A DNA stretch of 64,000 bases from Desulfococcaceae bacterium HSG9 (GTDB taxonomy: Bacteria; Desulfobacterota; Desulfobacteria; Desulfobacterales; JAUCGF01). This document shows positions 14,889-23,515 of the stretch, piece by piece. The notes beneath the pieces were generated by a model. The model saw nothing but the letters and a program-made list of their open reading frames with translations. It made no database searches and was not told where the DNA came from. Every line of letters starts with the position of its first letter. Within the stretch, counting starts at the first letter, position 1. The position numbers and the translations under genes were made by a program. The stretch is taken from contig JAUCGF010000079.1 of NCBI GenBank assembly GCA_030378005.1, positions 29,454-93,453 of the forward strand, written 5' to 3'.

Positions 14889-15938
14889 ATGGAACTGTAT
14901 AATTTAGGCAAAGTCCCTTGGGAGGATTCCCAGCTAATGTATCATGCTCTGGCGCAATTGGGGCGTGAATCTCTGTGTTTACTTTCACCCTCCACACCCT
15001 ATGTATGCATCGGATTTCACCAGGATGTGGATCAGGAAGTTGATTTGAACTTTTGCAGGGCCAATGACATTCCGGTCTTCCGGCGGGAGGTTGGCGGTGG
15101 GGCCGTTTTTCTGGACGGCAATCAATTGTTTTTTCAGCTTATTCTCAAGGAGAACAACCCTATCGCCCCCAAAAGAATCGATGCCTTTTATAAAAAATTC
15201 TTGCAGCCTGTTATTAATGTGCACCATCGCATCGGTATTCCGGCAAAATATAAGCCGGTGAACGATCTGGTTGTTAAGCATCGTAAAATTTCAGGAACCG
15301 GCGCTGGTGAAATCGGTGATTGCATCGTCTTTGTCGGCAACTTGATCATTGATTTTGATTATGATACCATGTCACGGGTGTTGAAAATCCCGGATGAAAA
15401 GTTCCGTGACAAAGTCAGGAAAACCATTAAAGAAAATTTAACCACTATCAGACAAGAACTGGGAGAGGAAAAATACCGGCAATGGGACGAGCCGACATTG
15501 AACCAGATGATTGCAGAAGCCTTCGATAAGTTGTCAGGCCCGCTGAAACCATCTTATAAAGATCAAGAGATCGTTACAAAAATGAAAGAATTGGAAGCCT
15601 CAATGCTCAATGATGCCTGGCTCTTTCAGAAAGGAAAGCGGGTTGCAGGACGCGTGGTTAAAGTACGTTCTGGTCTGGAGGTTGTTCAGCGCATACATAA
15701 AGCACCCGGTGGATTAATCCGAGCCGAATTCGCCGTTGAAAATGGTAAATACAAAGACGTGAATATTTCCGGTGACTTCTTTTGTTTCCCAAAGGATAGT
15801 GTTGATCGGTTGGCAACTGTGATTGAAGATTGCCCTGCGGACAATGTTTCCAGCGCAATTAAGGATTTTTATCAAACGAATAAAATTGACATTCCAGGGA
15901 TTACGCCGGGTGATTGGATGCAGGTTTTTAAAATCTGA
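14889..15938 (+). CDS. lplA: lipoate-protein ligase A-type enzyme
   Basis: ATP-dependent attachment of lipoate to target lysines. The 349-residue product has the BPL/LPL fold with CIGFHQDVDQEVDLNF, RREVGGGAVFLDGNQLFFQL (the RRxxGGGxVxHD-like motif), and VNDLVVKHRKISGTGAGEIG with the adenylate-contacting lysine. A C-terminal accessory domain follows from about residue 235 (KVRSGLEVVQRIHKAPGGLI). The operon also makes lipoate through LipBA, so a dedicated ligase beside the GcvH-like carrier suggests a specialised modification, as with sLpl enzymes of sHdr clusters. Begins 14 bases after the HdrD-like gene; last gene of the run. Confidence 0.88.
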   Translation: MELYNLGKVPWEDSQLMYHALAQLGRESLCLLSPSTPYVCIGFHQDVDQEVDLNFCRANDIPVFRREVGGGAVFLDGNQLFFQLILKENNPIAPKRIDAFYKKFLQPVINVHHRIGIPAKYKPVNDLVVKHRKISGTGAGEIGDCIVFVGNLIIDFDYDTMSRVLKIPDEKFRDKVRKTIKENLTTIRQELGEEKYRQWDEPTLNQMIAEAFDKLSGPLKPSYKDQEIVTKMKELEASMLNDAWLFQKGKRVAGRVVKVRSGLEVVQRIHKAPGGLIRAEFAVENGKYKDVNISGDFFCFPKDSVDRLATVIEDCPADNVSSAIKDFYQTNKIDIPGITPGDWMQVFKI

Positions 15939-16402
15939 GAGCATCAAAAAAACAGCAGAGGAGATGTACCTATTCATCCCGAATCATAACGCCAACCCCG
16001 CTTCAAAAGCCTTTAATTCATCATCAATCTCTGCAATCTCTCCCAAAATTTCGCTCACTTCGCGCAGTTTATAAAAAAGCGCTTTACGCCGCCAAAGAAC
16101 AGGGAATTACACGTTTAGATCGGCGCGGGCCAATATTTGGCTACGCTAAAATGAATAAGGTACATTTTTTATTTGATTTGCGTACTTTTTTCCGTTATGT
16201 AAGGTAGTTAATAATTTCAGCCGTTTGCCAGTTAAGGCGGGATACTAAATTTATTATTGAATTCATTTTGGCATGATTTTTCTTAACTTGTTGAAATGAT
16301 TAACATATAAAAATATGTCCATGTTTTTGCCAGCCGTTATACGGGATCAAGTTAGTATGTTATGGAATATAATTTTAAACTTTAAACTTTAAACTTTCAA
16401 GT
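15939..16402. other. intergenic region with possible gene remnants
   Basis: No full gene. On the minus strand, a frame ending near 15988 reads KALFYKLREVSEILGEIAEI followed by DDELKAFEAGLAL and stop, like the C-terminal coiled tail of some larger protein. On the plus strand the same DNA reads KKALYAAKEQGITRLD, which recalls the end of GGDEF domains. Neither extends far. Three tandem copies of TTTAAACT occur at about 16374-16397. Confidence 0.3.
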
Positions 16403-17206
16403 ATGGGATATATTTTTCAATTTCAGGATGCGGTGACTTATCAGGCTTGGCATAAATCGCCGCGCAACCAATTTATACTGGAACTGGAACATCGTTTGAT
16501 GCTTGATTTGCTCAAACCCGTAAGAGGATATAATATCCTTGATATCGGCTGCGGTATTGGAACAACATTGCAGTTCTTTACGGACTGCGGACTCGAAGCG
16601 ACCGGCGTAGAGCCATCCCCCTATATGCTAGATGCTGCGAGGAAAAAAGTAGGCAACCGAGCCGACCTGTACCGTTGTTTTGGCGAAGACTTGCCATTTG
16701 ATGATAATTCATTTAATTATGCCTGTTTGTTCACTTCCCTTGAATTTGTCGATAATCCCCAAAAAGTTCTCGAAGAAGCGTGTCGCGTAGCCAAAAACAA
16801 ACTGTTTATCGGTATTTTAAACCGTTATTCCGCGAAAAGTGTTCAAATTCGTGTTCGCGGCATGTTTACACAAACAGTGTATAACCGCGCCCGATTTTTC
16901 AGTATATGGGGAATCAAACGTAAACTTCATACGGTTCTGGGAGATGTCCCGATTACATGGAAAACTGTGCGCCAAGTGCCGTTGCTATCAGGATTTCTGA
17001 CGCATTGGTTCGAACGTTCCCAAATGGCTCAACAAAGCCCGTTAGGTGATTTCGCAGGTATTGTTGTTACGCTTATTCCACGCTTTAAAACACGAACACT
17101 CCCGCTTGCCGTCCATCCCAAACGTACCGCTGAAACGGTGCCCAGTTTAAAAACCCGCTTAAATAGCGGGTTAAAGTCAAGAACAGAAAAAATGGAGGAA
17201 AAATGA
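16403..17206 (+). CDS. class I SAM-dependent methyltransferase
   Basis: Predicted small-molecule or quinone-type methyltransferase. The 267-residue product has motif I NILDIGCGIGTTLQFF, the acidic end of strand 2 ATGVEPSPYML, a GEDLPFDDNSFNYACLFTSL motif (Methyltransf_11 style), and post-motif FVDNPQKVLEEACRV. The C-terminal 60 residues are basic and low in complexity. The final codons contain a strong hairpin (17152-17172). The stop overlaps the start of the next gene by four bases (ATGA), indicating translational coupling. Substrate not predictable. Confidence 0.82.
   Translation: MGYIFQFQDAVTYQAWHKSPRNQFILELEHRLMLDLLKPVRGYNILDIGCGIGTTLQFFTDCGLEATGVEPSPYMLDAARKKVGNRADLYRCFGEDLPFDDNSFNYACLFTSLEFVDNPQKVLEEACRVAKNKLFIGILNRYSAKSVQIRVRGMFTQTVYNRARFFSIWGIKRKLHTVLGDVPITWKTVRQVPLLSGFLTHWFERSQMAQQSPLGDFAGIVVTLIPRFKTRTLPLAVHPKRTAETVPSLKTRLNSGLKSRTEKMEEK
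17152..17172. repeat. 8-base-stem hairpin inside the methyltransferase 3' end
   Basis: AACCCGCT, loop TAAAT, AGCGGGTT. It has no following T-run, so it is not a standard terminator. A weaker hairpin (ACCGCTGAAACGGT) lies about 25 bases upstream. Confidence 0.6.
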
Positions 17207-18249
17207 AACACAGATTGCTCATCATAATGATTATTTCAATAGTAATGTTAGCGCCCGCTTTGTCATACAGCGATGAATCGCAGGATGAATCTTATGATTT
17301 GGTTGAAACCCTGGAAAAAGGTCGTATTAATTGGACTAAAGGCGCAATTGAGGCGACCGGTGTGATGCTCCCTGACAAACAACTTTTCGGAAATTTTGTA
17401 CATGAAGGGCGATTTGTCCGTATCGCATTAAATGATGCGTATCGTAATTTGCTTGACAAAGTGATTACAATTGCCCTCAGAGCGGGATACAAAAATCTTC
17501 GGGACGTTGTCAAATCCGTACGAATTGATGCTGATACCCTAGTGCAAGACCTCGCCATTAATAATGATTTTATCATGGCTGAAATTGAGTCGATGATAAA
17601 AAGCGCTCAACTTGTGAAAAAGGATTACTTATCTGACGGAACGGTCAAAGTTACATTGCAGATGAGCTTATATGGCGGTTTTAGCCAACTGGTTTTGCCA
17701 AATGACATCAAATTACTTGAATCAATTAAGATATTGAAGAAAAATAGTGATAAAACTGCGTCGGTTCCCCTTTCCCGCGATGATTTGATAGATTTGAGCG
17801 ACGTGGAAAAAACTTATACCGGTGTGGTTGTAGATGCCAGAGGGTTAAAAGCCAATCCTGCTCTGGCGCCGATTATTCAGGATGAAAACGGCGAGAATGT
17901 TTTCGGCCCACCGGTGATCAGCCGGGAATTTGCCATTCAACATGGTATCAGCGGTTATTCAACCACACTTGAAACAGCCCGCCGATTGCCGCGCGTTGCC
18001 GGTAATCCGTTGACCGTGAAAGGTTTACGCGCCAAAGGCTCGGGTGCATCTGTAATCGTAATCAGCAACGCGGATGCCTCTAAACTGCGGCGCTCTTCCA
18101 AGCACCTTGAATTTTTAAAACAATGCCGCGTTGTGATTGTGATGGATCAGATGATTGCAAAGACGAAAAGTGGTCAACTTATCAGCAGTCATCGGCATGA
18201 AGCGTCACATTTGCAATATTTCACAGATTTAGGAACACGAATTCAATAA
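17203..18249 (+). CDS. exported protein with LPP20-like domain, function unknown
   Basis: Secreted or periplasmic protein of 348 residues. A signal peptide (LLIIMIISIVMLAPALSYS) is followed by a segment of about 150 residues resembling LPP20-type domains: INWTKGAIEATGVMLPD, RIALNDAYRNLLDKVITI, SDGTVKVTLQMSLYGGFSQL. The second half (YTGVVVDARGLKANPALAPI, DENGENVFGPPVISREFAIQ) has no motif that I can name. It overlaps the methyltransferase gene by four bases, so the two are likely co-expressed. Related proteins are commonly annotated as hypothetical in Desulfobacterota. Confidence 0.7.
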   Translation: MKHRLLIIMIISIVMLAPALSYSDESQDESYDLVETLEKGRINWTKGAIEATGVMLPDKQLFGNFVHEGRFVRIALNDAYRNLLDKVITIALRAGYKNLRDVVKSVRIDADTLVQDLAINNDFIMAEIESMIKSAQLVKKDYLSDGTVKVTLQMSLYGGFSQLVLPNDIKLLESIKILKKNSDKTASVPLSRDDLIDLSDVEKTYTGVVVDARGLKANPALAPIIQDENGENVFGPPVISREFAIQHGISGYSTTLETARRLPRVAGNPLTVKGLRAKGSGASVIVISNADASKLRRSSKHLEFLKQCRVVIVMDQMIAKTKSGQLISSHRHEASHLQYFTDLGTRIQ

Positions 18250-18285
18250 CTTCTTCCCCATTTGGAGAATCTTGCGATGCCCGTG

Positions 18286-18307
18286 ACGCAAGCTGAAGCC
18301 AGCACTA
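18286..18307. repeat. partial copy of the dispersed GGAGTGC family (right arm)
   Basis: GACGCAAGCTGAAGCCAGCACT aligns with GACGCAAGCTAAAGCTTGCACT at 59697-59718 with few differences. Confidence 0.45.
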
Positions 18308-18455
18308 ATCTTTTAATAATTATGTGTAAGTTATTTAATTTCCAATCCCTATCAACTCCAGACAGACTAGTGAAAACACCTCAAGAAAACTGCTGATCAG
18401 ACGATGAAAATATTTATTGAAAAGATTCTCTAAGCGAAAGAAGACCGTTTGGGGG

Positions 18456-20330
18456 TTATTCGACATACACTTGTTGGCCGGGGTATATTTTGCTACGAGG
18501 AGTCAAATGGTTAATATCCATAAATCGCTTTAAGGACATTCTGAAACGCTTGGCAATAATAATGGGACTGTCGCCTTTTCTGACATTGTAAACGATGCTG
18601 GCGTTAGTATCAACGCTCTGATCGGTTGGAACTTTCAACACTTGGCCAACAGATAAAAACGTTGACCGGAGGTTGTTGCGTGTACGTATTGCATGCACCG
18701 TTGATCCGTACCTTTGGGCAATATTCCAGATAGAGTCGCCTCGCTTGACCGTATGCTTAACAATTGGCGGTCGCTTCTTTGCCTTTGTTGACGTTTTTTT
18801 TTTCTTGGCGGTAACAACCCGTTTGCTGTAAGGAATTTTAAGAGTCCGTCCCATTATAAGGACGCTTTTTTTATTTATTCGGTTCGCTCTGGCAATTTTT
18901 GCTATTTTTACCCCGTAGTGCCTTGCTATGCTTGACAAGGTTTCACCTTTCTTGACGCGATGTTTGGCGTAAGTGCGAGAAGGGAGCGCTGACGTCATTG
19001 GAATCAAATTCAATTGTGACATCAGGATTTGTTCTTTTCGAGGCGGAACTTTTAAATGATAACGACTTCCGGGAAGAATTCGCTTGCGTAATTCGGGATT
19101 AAGCAGTTTTAGCTCGTTTTCCGATGATTGAATCGTTCGGGCAACATCTTTAAGGCGGATGCGTCTGGATACTATGACTGTTTTATATTCTAAAGGAGAA
19201 TCCACCGTCACCGTATCAAGTCCATATTTACGCGGGTTATTCACTATGTGTAGGGTAGCAATAAAACGGGGCACATAACGGGCAGTTTCTTTGGGCAGAC
19301 GTTTATATAAATCCCAAAAATTATCAAGATAATTGACTTTTTGTTTCCGAATAGTCCGGAGTACACGGCCTTCTCCGCAATTATAGGCGGCCAGCACAGT
19401 TGACCATTCACCGAAAATACGGTGCAATGCGCTTAAATACGCAATCGCCGCACCTGTTGCTTTATAAGGATCCATGCGTTCATCAATATAACGTGTGCGT
19501 TTAAGACCGTATTTATAGCCGGTGGATGGTATGAATTGCCAGATACCCAACGCACGTGCCGGTGACAGCGCATTGGTTTTGAAACCGCTTTCAATCAGGG
19601 GAATCCAGGATAGTTCAGTGGGCAAACCGGCTTTTATTAATTCTTTCACGATGTAAGGACGATAAAGGCCGGAGCGCTGATACGCTTTGCGAAATATCTT
19701 TTTTTCCCTTCCCTTGGTAAAACTGTCAATTTCAGCTTGAACATGCGCATTCATAGTCAAAGGAATCTCTTTATGCTGACCGTTGACCACAATATTGCGG
19801 GAGGCATAAATCTCAAGAATACGCTTTGAAATCATAAATCGCAGATCATCCTTTTGCTGAATCAGCTTGGGCATATCCTGAGTATCGACCCTTAAAATCA
19901 GGGAATATGCTCGGTCCAGAGATTCAAGGGCGGTTTCAAGCTCTCCCTTTTCCCAAAAATTCTGCGCTGTTTCACAAAATTCTAAAGCTTCGTCTAAGAC
20001 TGGCTGCGTTTGGTTGAACGCTTTAAAAAAATTAAAAACATTTTTTTCATTTTCATCCTCAATGTCATCCATGTCGGTAGCGATGTTGTCGTTGGTTACC
20101 TGTGAATAAATCGGATTGACCGTTGATTTGGGTGTTTGCTTGACAGTAGGCTGAACGGTTTCCTTTTGTTCAGGTTGGGTGCTTTGGCTGACAGTCTCAG
20201 AAGTGATTTCGGGCGGTTTGTAAGCAGTTTTCAATGAATAATCGGTCTTAGAGCGCGTCGGGACGCATCCGACCATAATAAAAAAAATTATAATCAAAAG
20301 CAGTAAAACAAATTTGCGCAAGTGAATCAA
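18456..20330 (-). CDS. mltD: membrane-bound lytic transglycosylase (MltD-type) with LysM repeats
   Basis: Cleaves peptidoglycan glycan strands to 1,6-anhydroMurNAc products. The 624-residue lipoprotein has a lipobox ending at Cys22 (FFIMVGC) and a helical region rich in Glu. An SLT domain is at about 235-360, with catalytic Glu247 in WIPLIESGFKTNALSPARA, then GIWQFIPSTGYKYGL and AAYNCGEGRV. It ends with three clear LysM domains (HRVKKGETLSSIARHYGV; HTVKRGDSIWNIAQRYGS; YNVRKGDSPIIIAKRF), preceded by one weaker LysM-like unit. The architecture is that of MltD/DniR. It may feed the NamZ/MurU-AmgK recycling genes at 51-58 kb. Confidence 0.93.
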   Translation of the reverse strand: MIHLRKFVLLLLIIIFFIMVGCVPTRSKTDYSLKTAYKPPEITSETVSQSTQPEQKETVQPTVKQTPKSTVNPIYSQVTNDNIATDMDDIEDENEKNVFNFFKAFNQTQPVLDEALEFCETAQNFWEKGELETALESLDRAYSLILRVDTQDMPKLIQQKDDLRFMISKRILEIYASRNIVVNGQHKEIPLTMNAHVQAEIDSFTKGREKKIFRKAYQRSGLYRPYIVKELIKAGLPTELSWIPLIESGFKTNALSPARALGIWQFIPSTGYKYGLKRTRYIDERMDPYKATGAAIAYLSALHRIFGEWSTVLAAYNCGEGRVLRTIRKQKVNYLDNFWDLYKRLPKETARYVPRFIATLHIVNNPRKYGLDTVTVDSPLEYKTVIVSRRIRLKDVARTIQSSENELKLLNPELRKRILPGSRYHLKVPPRKEQILMSQLNLIPMTSALPSRTYAKHRVKKGETLSSIARHYGVKIAKIARANRINKKSVLIMGRTLKIPYSKRVVTAKKKKTSTKAKKRPPIVKHTVKRGDSIWNIAQRYGSTVHAIRTRNNLRSTFLSVGQVLKVPTDQSVDTNASIVYNVRKGDSPIIIAKRFRMSLKRFMDINHLTPRSKIYPGQQVYVE

Positions 20331-20398
20331 AATAAATCCTCAATGGTGTGCGTTAGGGGTAATTTTTGCAAGGTAAACGGAAGAAAAGGAAGGCATCC

Positions 20399-20713
20399 TT
20401 AGCCAAAGTGAGAAACCAACTGTTCAAAACAGGCATTTAATTCCGCAACCGAATTGGCTAATTTATCTAAATCGTTATCTTTAGCCTCTTCTTCCGCTTT
20501 TTTAGCAATTTCATAGATATCCATGAATCCGAGGGTGCCGGATGCGCCTTTCAGAGAGTGGGACGCGTTAGCGGCTTTTTCGGTATCACCATTATCGAAA
20601 CCTTCCTTCAATTTGTCTATATCAGACTGAGCCGTATCTATAAAAAGCTCAACAATTTCACTGAATTCTTCTTCATCAAGGCCTAGACTGTCTGCTGCCG
20701 CTTTCATATCCAT
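20399..20713 (-). CDS. stand-alone HPt (histidine phosphotransfer) protein
   Basis: Phosphorelay intermediate that shuttles phosphate between receiver domains of hybrid kinases and response regulators. The 104-residue, highly acidic product has the HPt core: LVIELFIDTA-like helix (IVELFIDTAQSDIDKLKEGF), then ASHSLKGASGTLGF with the phosphorylated His52, and a final helix ELNACFEQLVSHFG. No catalytic domain is attached. Likely donors in this window include the hybrid kinases at 29.7 and 48.9 kb, though no adjacency links them. Confidence 0.88.
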   Translation of the reverse strand: MDMKAAADSLGLDEEEFSEIVELFIDTAQSDIDKLKEGFDNGDTEKAANASHSLKGASGTLGFMDIYEIAKKAEEEAKDNDLDKLANSVAELNACFEQLVSHFG

Positions 20714-20855
20714 CTGTCGTCTCCATTTAAGTTCAATTTTATTTTAACACAACGCATTAAATATTATCATGGTCAATTCATAAAATGAAAAAAAAATAAA
20801 AGCAAGTATATTAGCAAATAATCTTTATTTTATATATTAAGCATTAAACTGGTTA

Positions 20856-20884
20856 TTGACAACCCTGACGATTTTTCATAGAAT
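20856..20884 (+). promoter_or_regulatory. sigma-70 promoter upstream of the PP-loop gene
   Basis: Perfect TTGACA (20856-20861), 17-base spacer, TAGAAT (20879-20884, five of six). Expected transcript start is near 20891. This also argues that the TTG inside the -35 box is not the translation start of the following gene. Confidence 0.7.
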
Positions 20885-20924
20885 TGTCAGAATTTTTTTA
20901 AATTTAAAATTCGAAGGTTGGAAA

Positions 20925-21923
20925 TTGAAAATTAAAACTTTTCCTAAAACGCGTGCCTTGGGATTATGTTCAGGCGGTCTTGATAGTATTTTGGCAGGAT
21001 TGCTTTTGCAACGCAACAGCATCGAACCCGAATGGATCACTTATGAAACGCCGTTTTTTTCCGCATCCAAAGCACGTCAAGCGGCTAAGGCGCATCATAT
21101 ACCGCTAACGGTAAAAAATATTACATCCGCTTATATCCCGATGTTGAAAAGCCCGCCTTGTGGATATGGTAAATATATGAACCCCTGTTTGGACTGCCAT
21201 GCGCTGATGTTCAGACTGGCAGGTGAAATGATGCAACCACGACAATTTAAATTTCTTTTTTCAGGGGAAGTTGTGGGACAGCGTCCTATGTCTCAAACCC
21301 GCCCGTCACTTCGTTATGTTGAAAAACATTCCGGCTATGACGGTTATATTATCAGACCGTTAAGTGCCAAAAAACTCCCTGTTACAATTCCGGAAAAAGA
21401 AGGATGGATCGACAGGGAGAAATTGCTCGGATTAAGCGGGCGCACGCGCAAACCTCAGATTGAATTAGCCCGCCAGTTTGGTGTGACCGATTATCCGGCA
21501 CCGGCAGGCGGCTGTCTCTTGACAGATAAAGGTTATTCAACACGATTAAAGGATTATTTCAACCATCAGGATGATTGGCATGAAGCCGAGCTTCATCTTT
21601 TAAAATTTGGCCGTCATTTTCGCCTGAGAAATGATACCAAGCTCATTGTCGGACGTACGCATAAAGATAATCAATGCATCGGCCAATTTGTTAATCAAAA
21701 ACGTGATATCCGGTTAAACGTCAAAAAATTTCCCGGTCCGCTTTGTATCTTACCTTATTGCACTGACCCTGAACTGGTCAAACTCGCCGCATCTGTATGT
21801 GTCGGATATAGCAAAGCACCTCGTAACACACCTGTAGAAGTTCAAATAGCGACGCCTGACGGATCGGAAACTTTGGCGGTTGTCGGCGTGACACCTGCGG
21901 AAATGAAACCGTTGATGATTTAA
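20925..21923 (+). CDS. PP-loop ATP pyrophosphatase, predicted tRNA thiolation-type enzyme
   Basis: Adenylating enzyme of the PP-loop (ThiI/MnmA-like) superfamily. The product has LGLCSGGLDSILAGLLL (PP-loop SGGLDS), a cysteine pair CGYGKYMNPCLDCHALM typical of thiouridylases that use persulfide or a cluster, GEVVGQRPMSQ, and APAGGCLLTDKGYSTRLKDY. A C-terminal region follows that resembles the RNA-binding part of such enzymes. I set the start at TTG 20925 (GAAGGTTGG upstream), giving about 332 residues, because an earlier in-frame TTG forms the promoter -35 box. The exact substrate (tRNA or sulfur carrier) is undetermined. Confidence 0.72.
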   Translation: MKIKTFPKTRALGLCSGGLDSILAGLLLQRNSIEPEWITYETPFFSASKARQAAKAHHIPLTVKNITSAYIPMLKSPPCGYGKYMNPCLDCHALMFRLAGEMMQPRQFKFLFSGEVVGQRPMSQTRPSLRYVEKHSGYDGYIIRPLSAKKLPVTIPEKEGWIDREKLLGLSGRTRKPQIELARQFGVTDYPAPAGGCLLTDKGYSTRLKDYFNHQDDWHEAELHLLKFGRHFRLRNDTKLIVGRTHKDNQCIGQFVNQKRDIRLNVKKFPGPLCILPYCTDPELVKLAASVCVGYSKAPRNTPVEVQIATPDGSETLAVVGVTPAEMKPLMI

Positions 21924-21952
21924 CTTCGATTAATTTTTCAAGGAGTTTATAC

Positions 21953-22966
21953 ATGGAAGCCTGTCTTTACGAATCTTTGGCAGATATGAAAGTTCGGTGT
22001 AACCTTTGTTATCATCGCTGCACCATTAAAAAAGGCAAAAGAGGACTGTGCCAGGTGCGTGAAAACCGTAACGGTGTTTTGAACACTTTGGTTTATAAAA
22101 AGATTATCGCCCGGCATATCGACCCGATTGAAAAAAAGCCGCTCTATCACCTGAGTCCGGGGAGCCGTTCCTATTCTGTCGCCACGGTTGGCTGTAATTT
22201 TAAATGCCGCTTTTGCCAGAATGCGGATATCGCTCAGATGCCTTCGGATCGCAACGGTATGATCGTTGGCGATCATATAACGCCGCAGTCAATTGCAGAC
22301 GACGCCGTGAAAAGCGGATGTGCCACCATCGCTTACACCTATACTGAGCCAACAGTTTATTTTGAACTGGCCTTGGATATTTCTAAAATTGCCCATGACC
22401 AGGGTATCCGTAACGTATTTGTTACCAACGGTTACATGACGCCTGAAGCGTTAGACCTGATAAGTCCTTATCTGGATGCCGCCAATGTGGATTTAAAAGC
22501 GTTTAATGATGACTTTTATAAAAAGATGTGCGGCGCACGTCTGGAAAATGTCAAAACCACACTCAAACAGATGAAAGCCCAAGGCGTATGGGTGGAAGTT
22601 ACGACGCTGCTGATTCCGGGACTCAATGATAATAAAGAGGATCTTCAACAATTGGCCGCTTTTCTTGCAGATTCGCTGGGGCCGGAAACCCCGTGGCATA
22701 TTAGCCGTTTTCATCCGACCTATAAACTGCAAGATAGGCCGCCCACGCCGGTGCAAACACTGACCGCTGCCCGCAAAATCGGTATCCAGGCGGGTTTAAG
22801 ATATGTTTACACCGGCAATGTTCTTGGTGGATCCGGTGCTGATACGTTCTGCTGGAATTGTGGGGCGCTGCTGATCAACCGTCATGGGTTTCAAATCACT
22901 CAAAACCGAATCGAAAATGGTCAATGTGCATTTTGCCATACAAAAATTGATGGTTTGAGATTGTAG
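21953..22966 (+). CDS. amrS: AmmeMemoRadiSam system radical SAM enzyme (AmrS)
   Basis: Radical SAM enzyme of the AmrS/PflA-like family, named for co-occurrence with AMMECR1 and Memo proteins. The 337-residue product has an N-terminal cysteine knuckle CNLCYHRCTIKKGKRGLCQV, the SAM cluster motif VGCNFKCRFCQN, TYTEPTVYFE, NGYMTPEAL, VDLKAFNDDFYKKMCGA and a C-terminal zinc-like CWNCG ... CAFC. Its usual partners AmrA and AmrB are not in the window, and the biochemical role of the system is unknown. ATG is preceded by CAAGGAG. Confidence 0.88.
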   Translation: MEACLYESLADMKVRCNLCYHRCTIKKGKRGLCQVRENRNGVLNTLVYKKIIARHIDPIEKKPLYHLSPGSRSYSVATVGCNFKCRFCQNADIAQMPSDRNGMIVGDHITPQSIADDAVKSGCATIAYTYTEPTVYFELALDISKIAHDQGIRNVFVTNGYMTPEALDLISPYLDAANVDLKAFNDDFYKKMCGARLENVKTTLKQMKAQGVWVEVTTLLIPGLNDNKEDLQQLAAFLADSLGPETPWHISRFHPTYKLQDRPPTPVQTLTAARKIGIQAGLRYVYTGNVLGGSGADTFCWNCGALLINRHGFQITQNRIENGQCAFCHTKIDGLRL

Positions 22967-22971
22967 ATAAA

Positions 22972-23460
22972 ATGAATAATTTGCAATCACAAGAAATTTT
23001 ATCAAAAGAGCTACGCACACTCAGATTCATTTGGTGGGCGATGTTGGGTTCATTGGCGGTTTATCTTTTTGTTTGTCTTCAGTTTGAAGATGTGCTTCAC
23101 AATCCACAGGGGCTGGAATTACCGTTAGACATGATTAAAAACGTCCTTTGTATTGTAGTTGCTATTGAAATTTTGCTTGTTTCTTTCTTTCGTCGTTTTA
23201 TACTCAAAGCCGTGCAGAAAAATGATGCAACCAAGCATTCAAATGCAAATCCGTTGGCTCGCTATACACTTATCGTGGTCATCTCCTTAGCGATAGCTGA
23301 TAGCATTGGTATTTATGGCTTGGTGTTATTTATGATAGGCGCAGATTTTCAAATACTATATATTTTTTTATTTTTAGCGGCACTGATGATGTTCTGGCAT
23401 CGTCCGAAAGTTAAGGAATATGAAGAGTTGGTGAACAATATGCGCAACAGTGCCGAATAA
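22972..23460 (+). CDS. small four-helix membrane protein, unknown
   Basis: Not recognised. The 162-residue product has four predicted membrane helices (about 20-40 IWWAMLGSLAVYLFVCL; 55-75 IKNVLCIVVAIEILLVSFF; 95-117 YTLIVVISLAIADSIGIYGLV; 123-142 ILYIFLFLAALMMFW), with short polar ends. It begins five bases after amrS, so it is probably in the same transcript. Confidence 0.65.
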   Translation: MNNLQSQEILSKELRTLRFIWWAMLGSLAVYLFVCLQFEDVLHNPQGLELPLDMIKNVLCIVVAIEILLVSFFRRFILKAVQKNDATKHSNANPLARYTLIVVISLAIADSIGIYGLVLFMIGADFQILYIFLFLAALMMFWHRPKVKEYEELVNNMRNSAE

Positions 23461-23515
23461 GTACTTGGACAAAAATTTTTCGGGATTTTAGGGTGTTCCT
23501 GCATTTATCTGATGA

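Noticed and set aside
15939..16160. Possible GGDEF or coiled-coil gene remnants after lplA
   Set aside because: Short matches on opposite strands of the same DNA (ALYAAKEQG on one, EILGEIAEIDDELKAFE on the other) cannot both be real and neither extends far enough to name.
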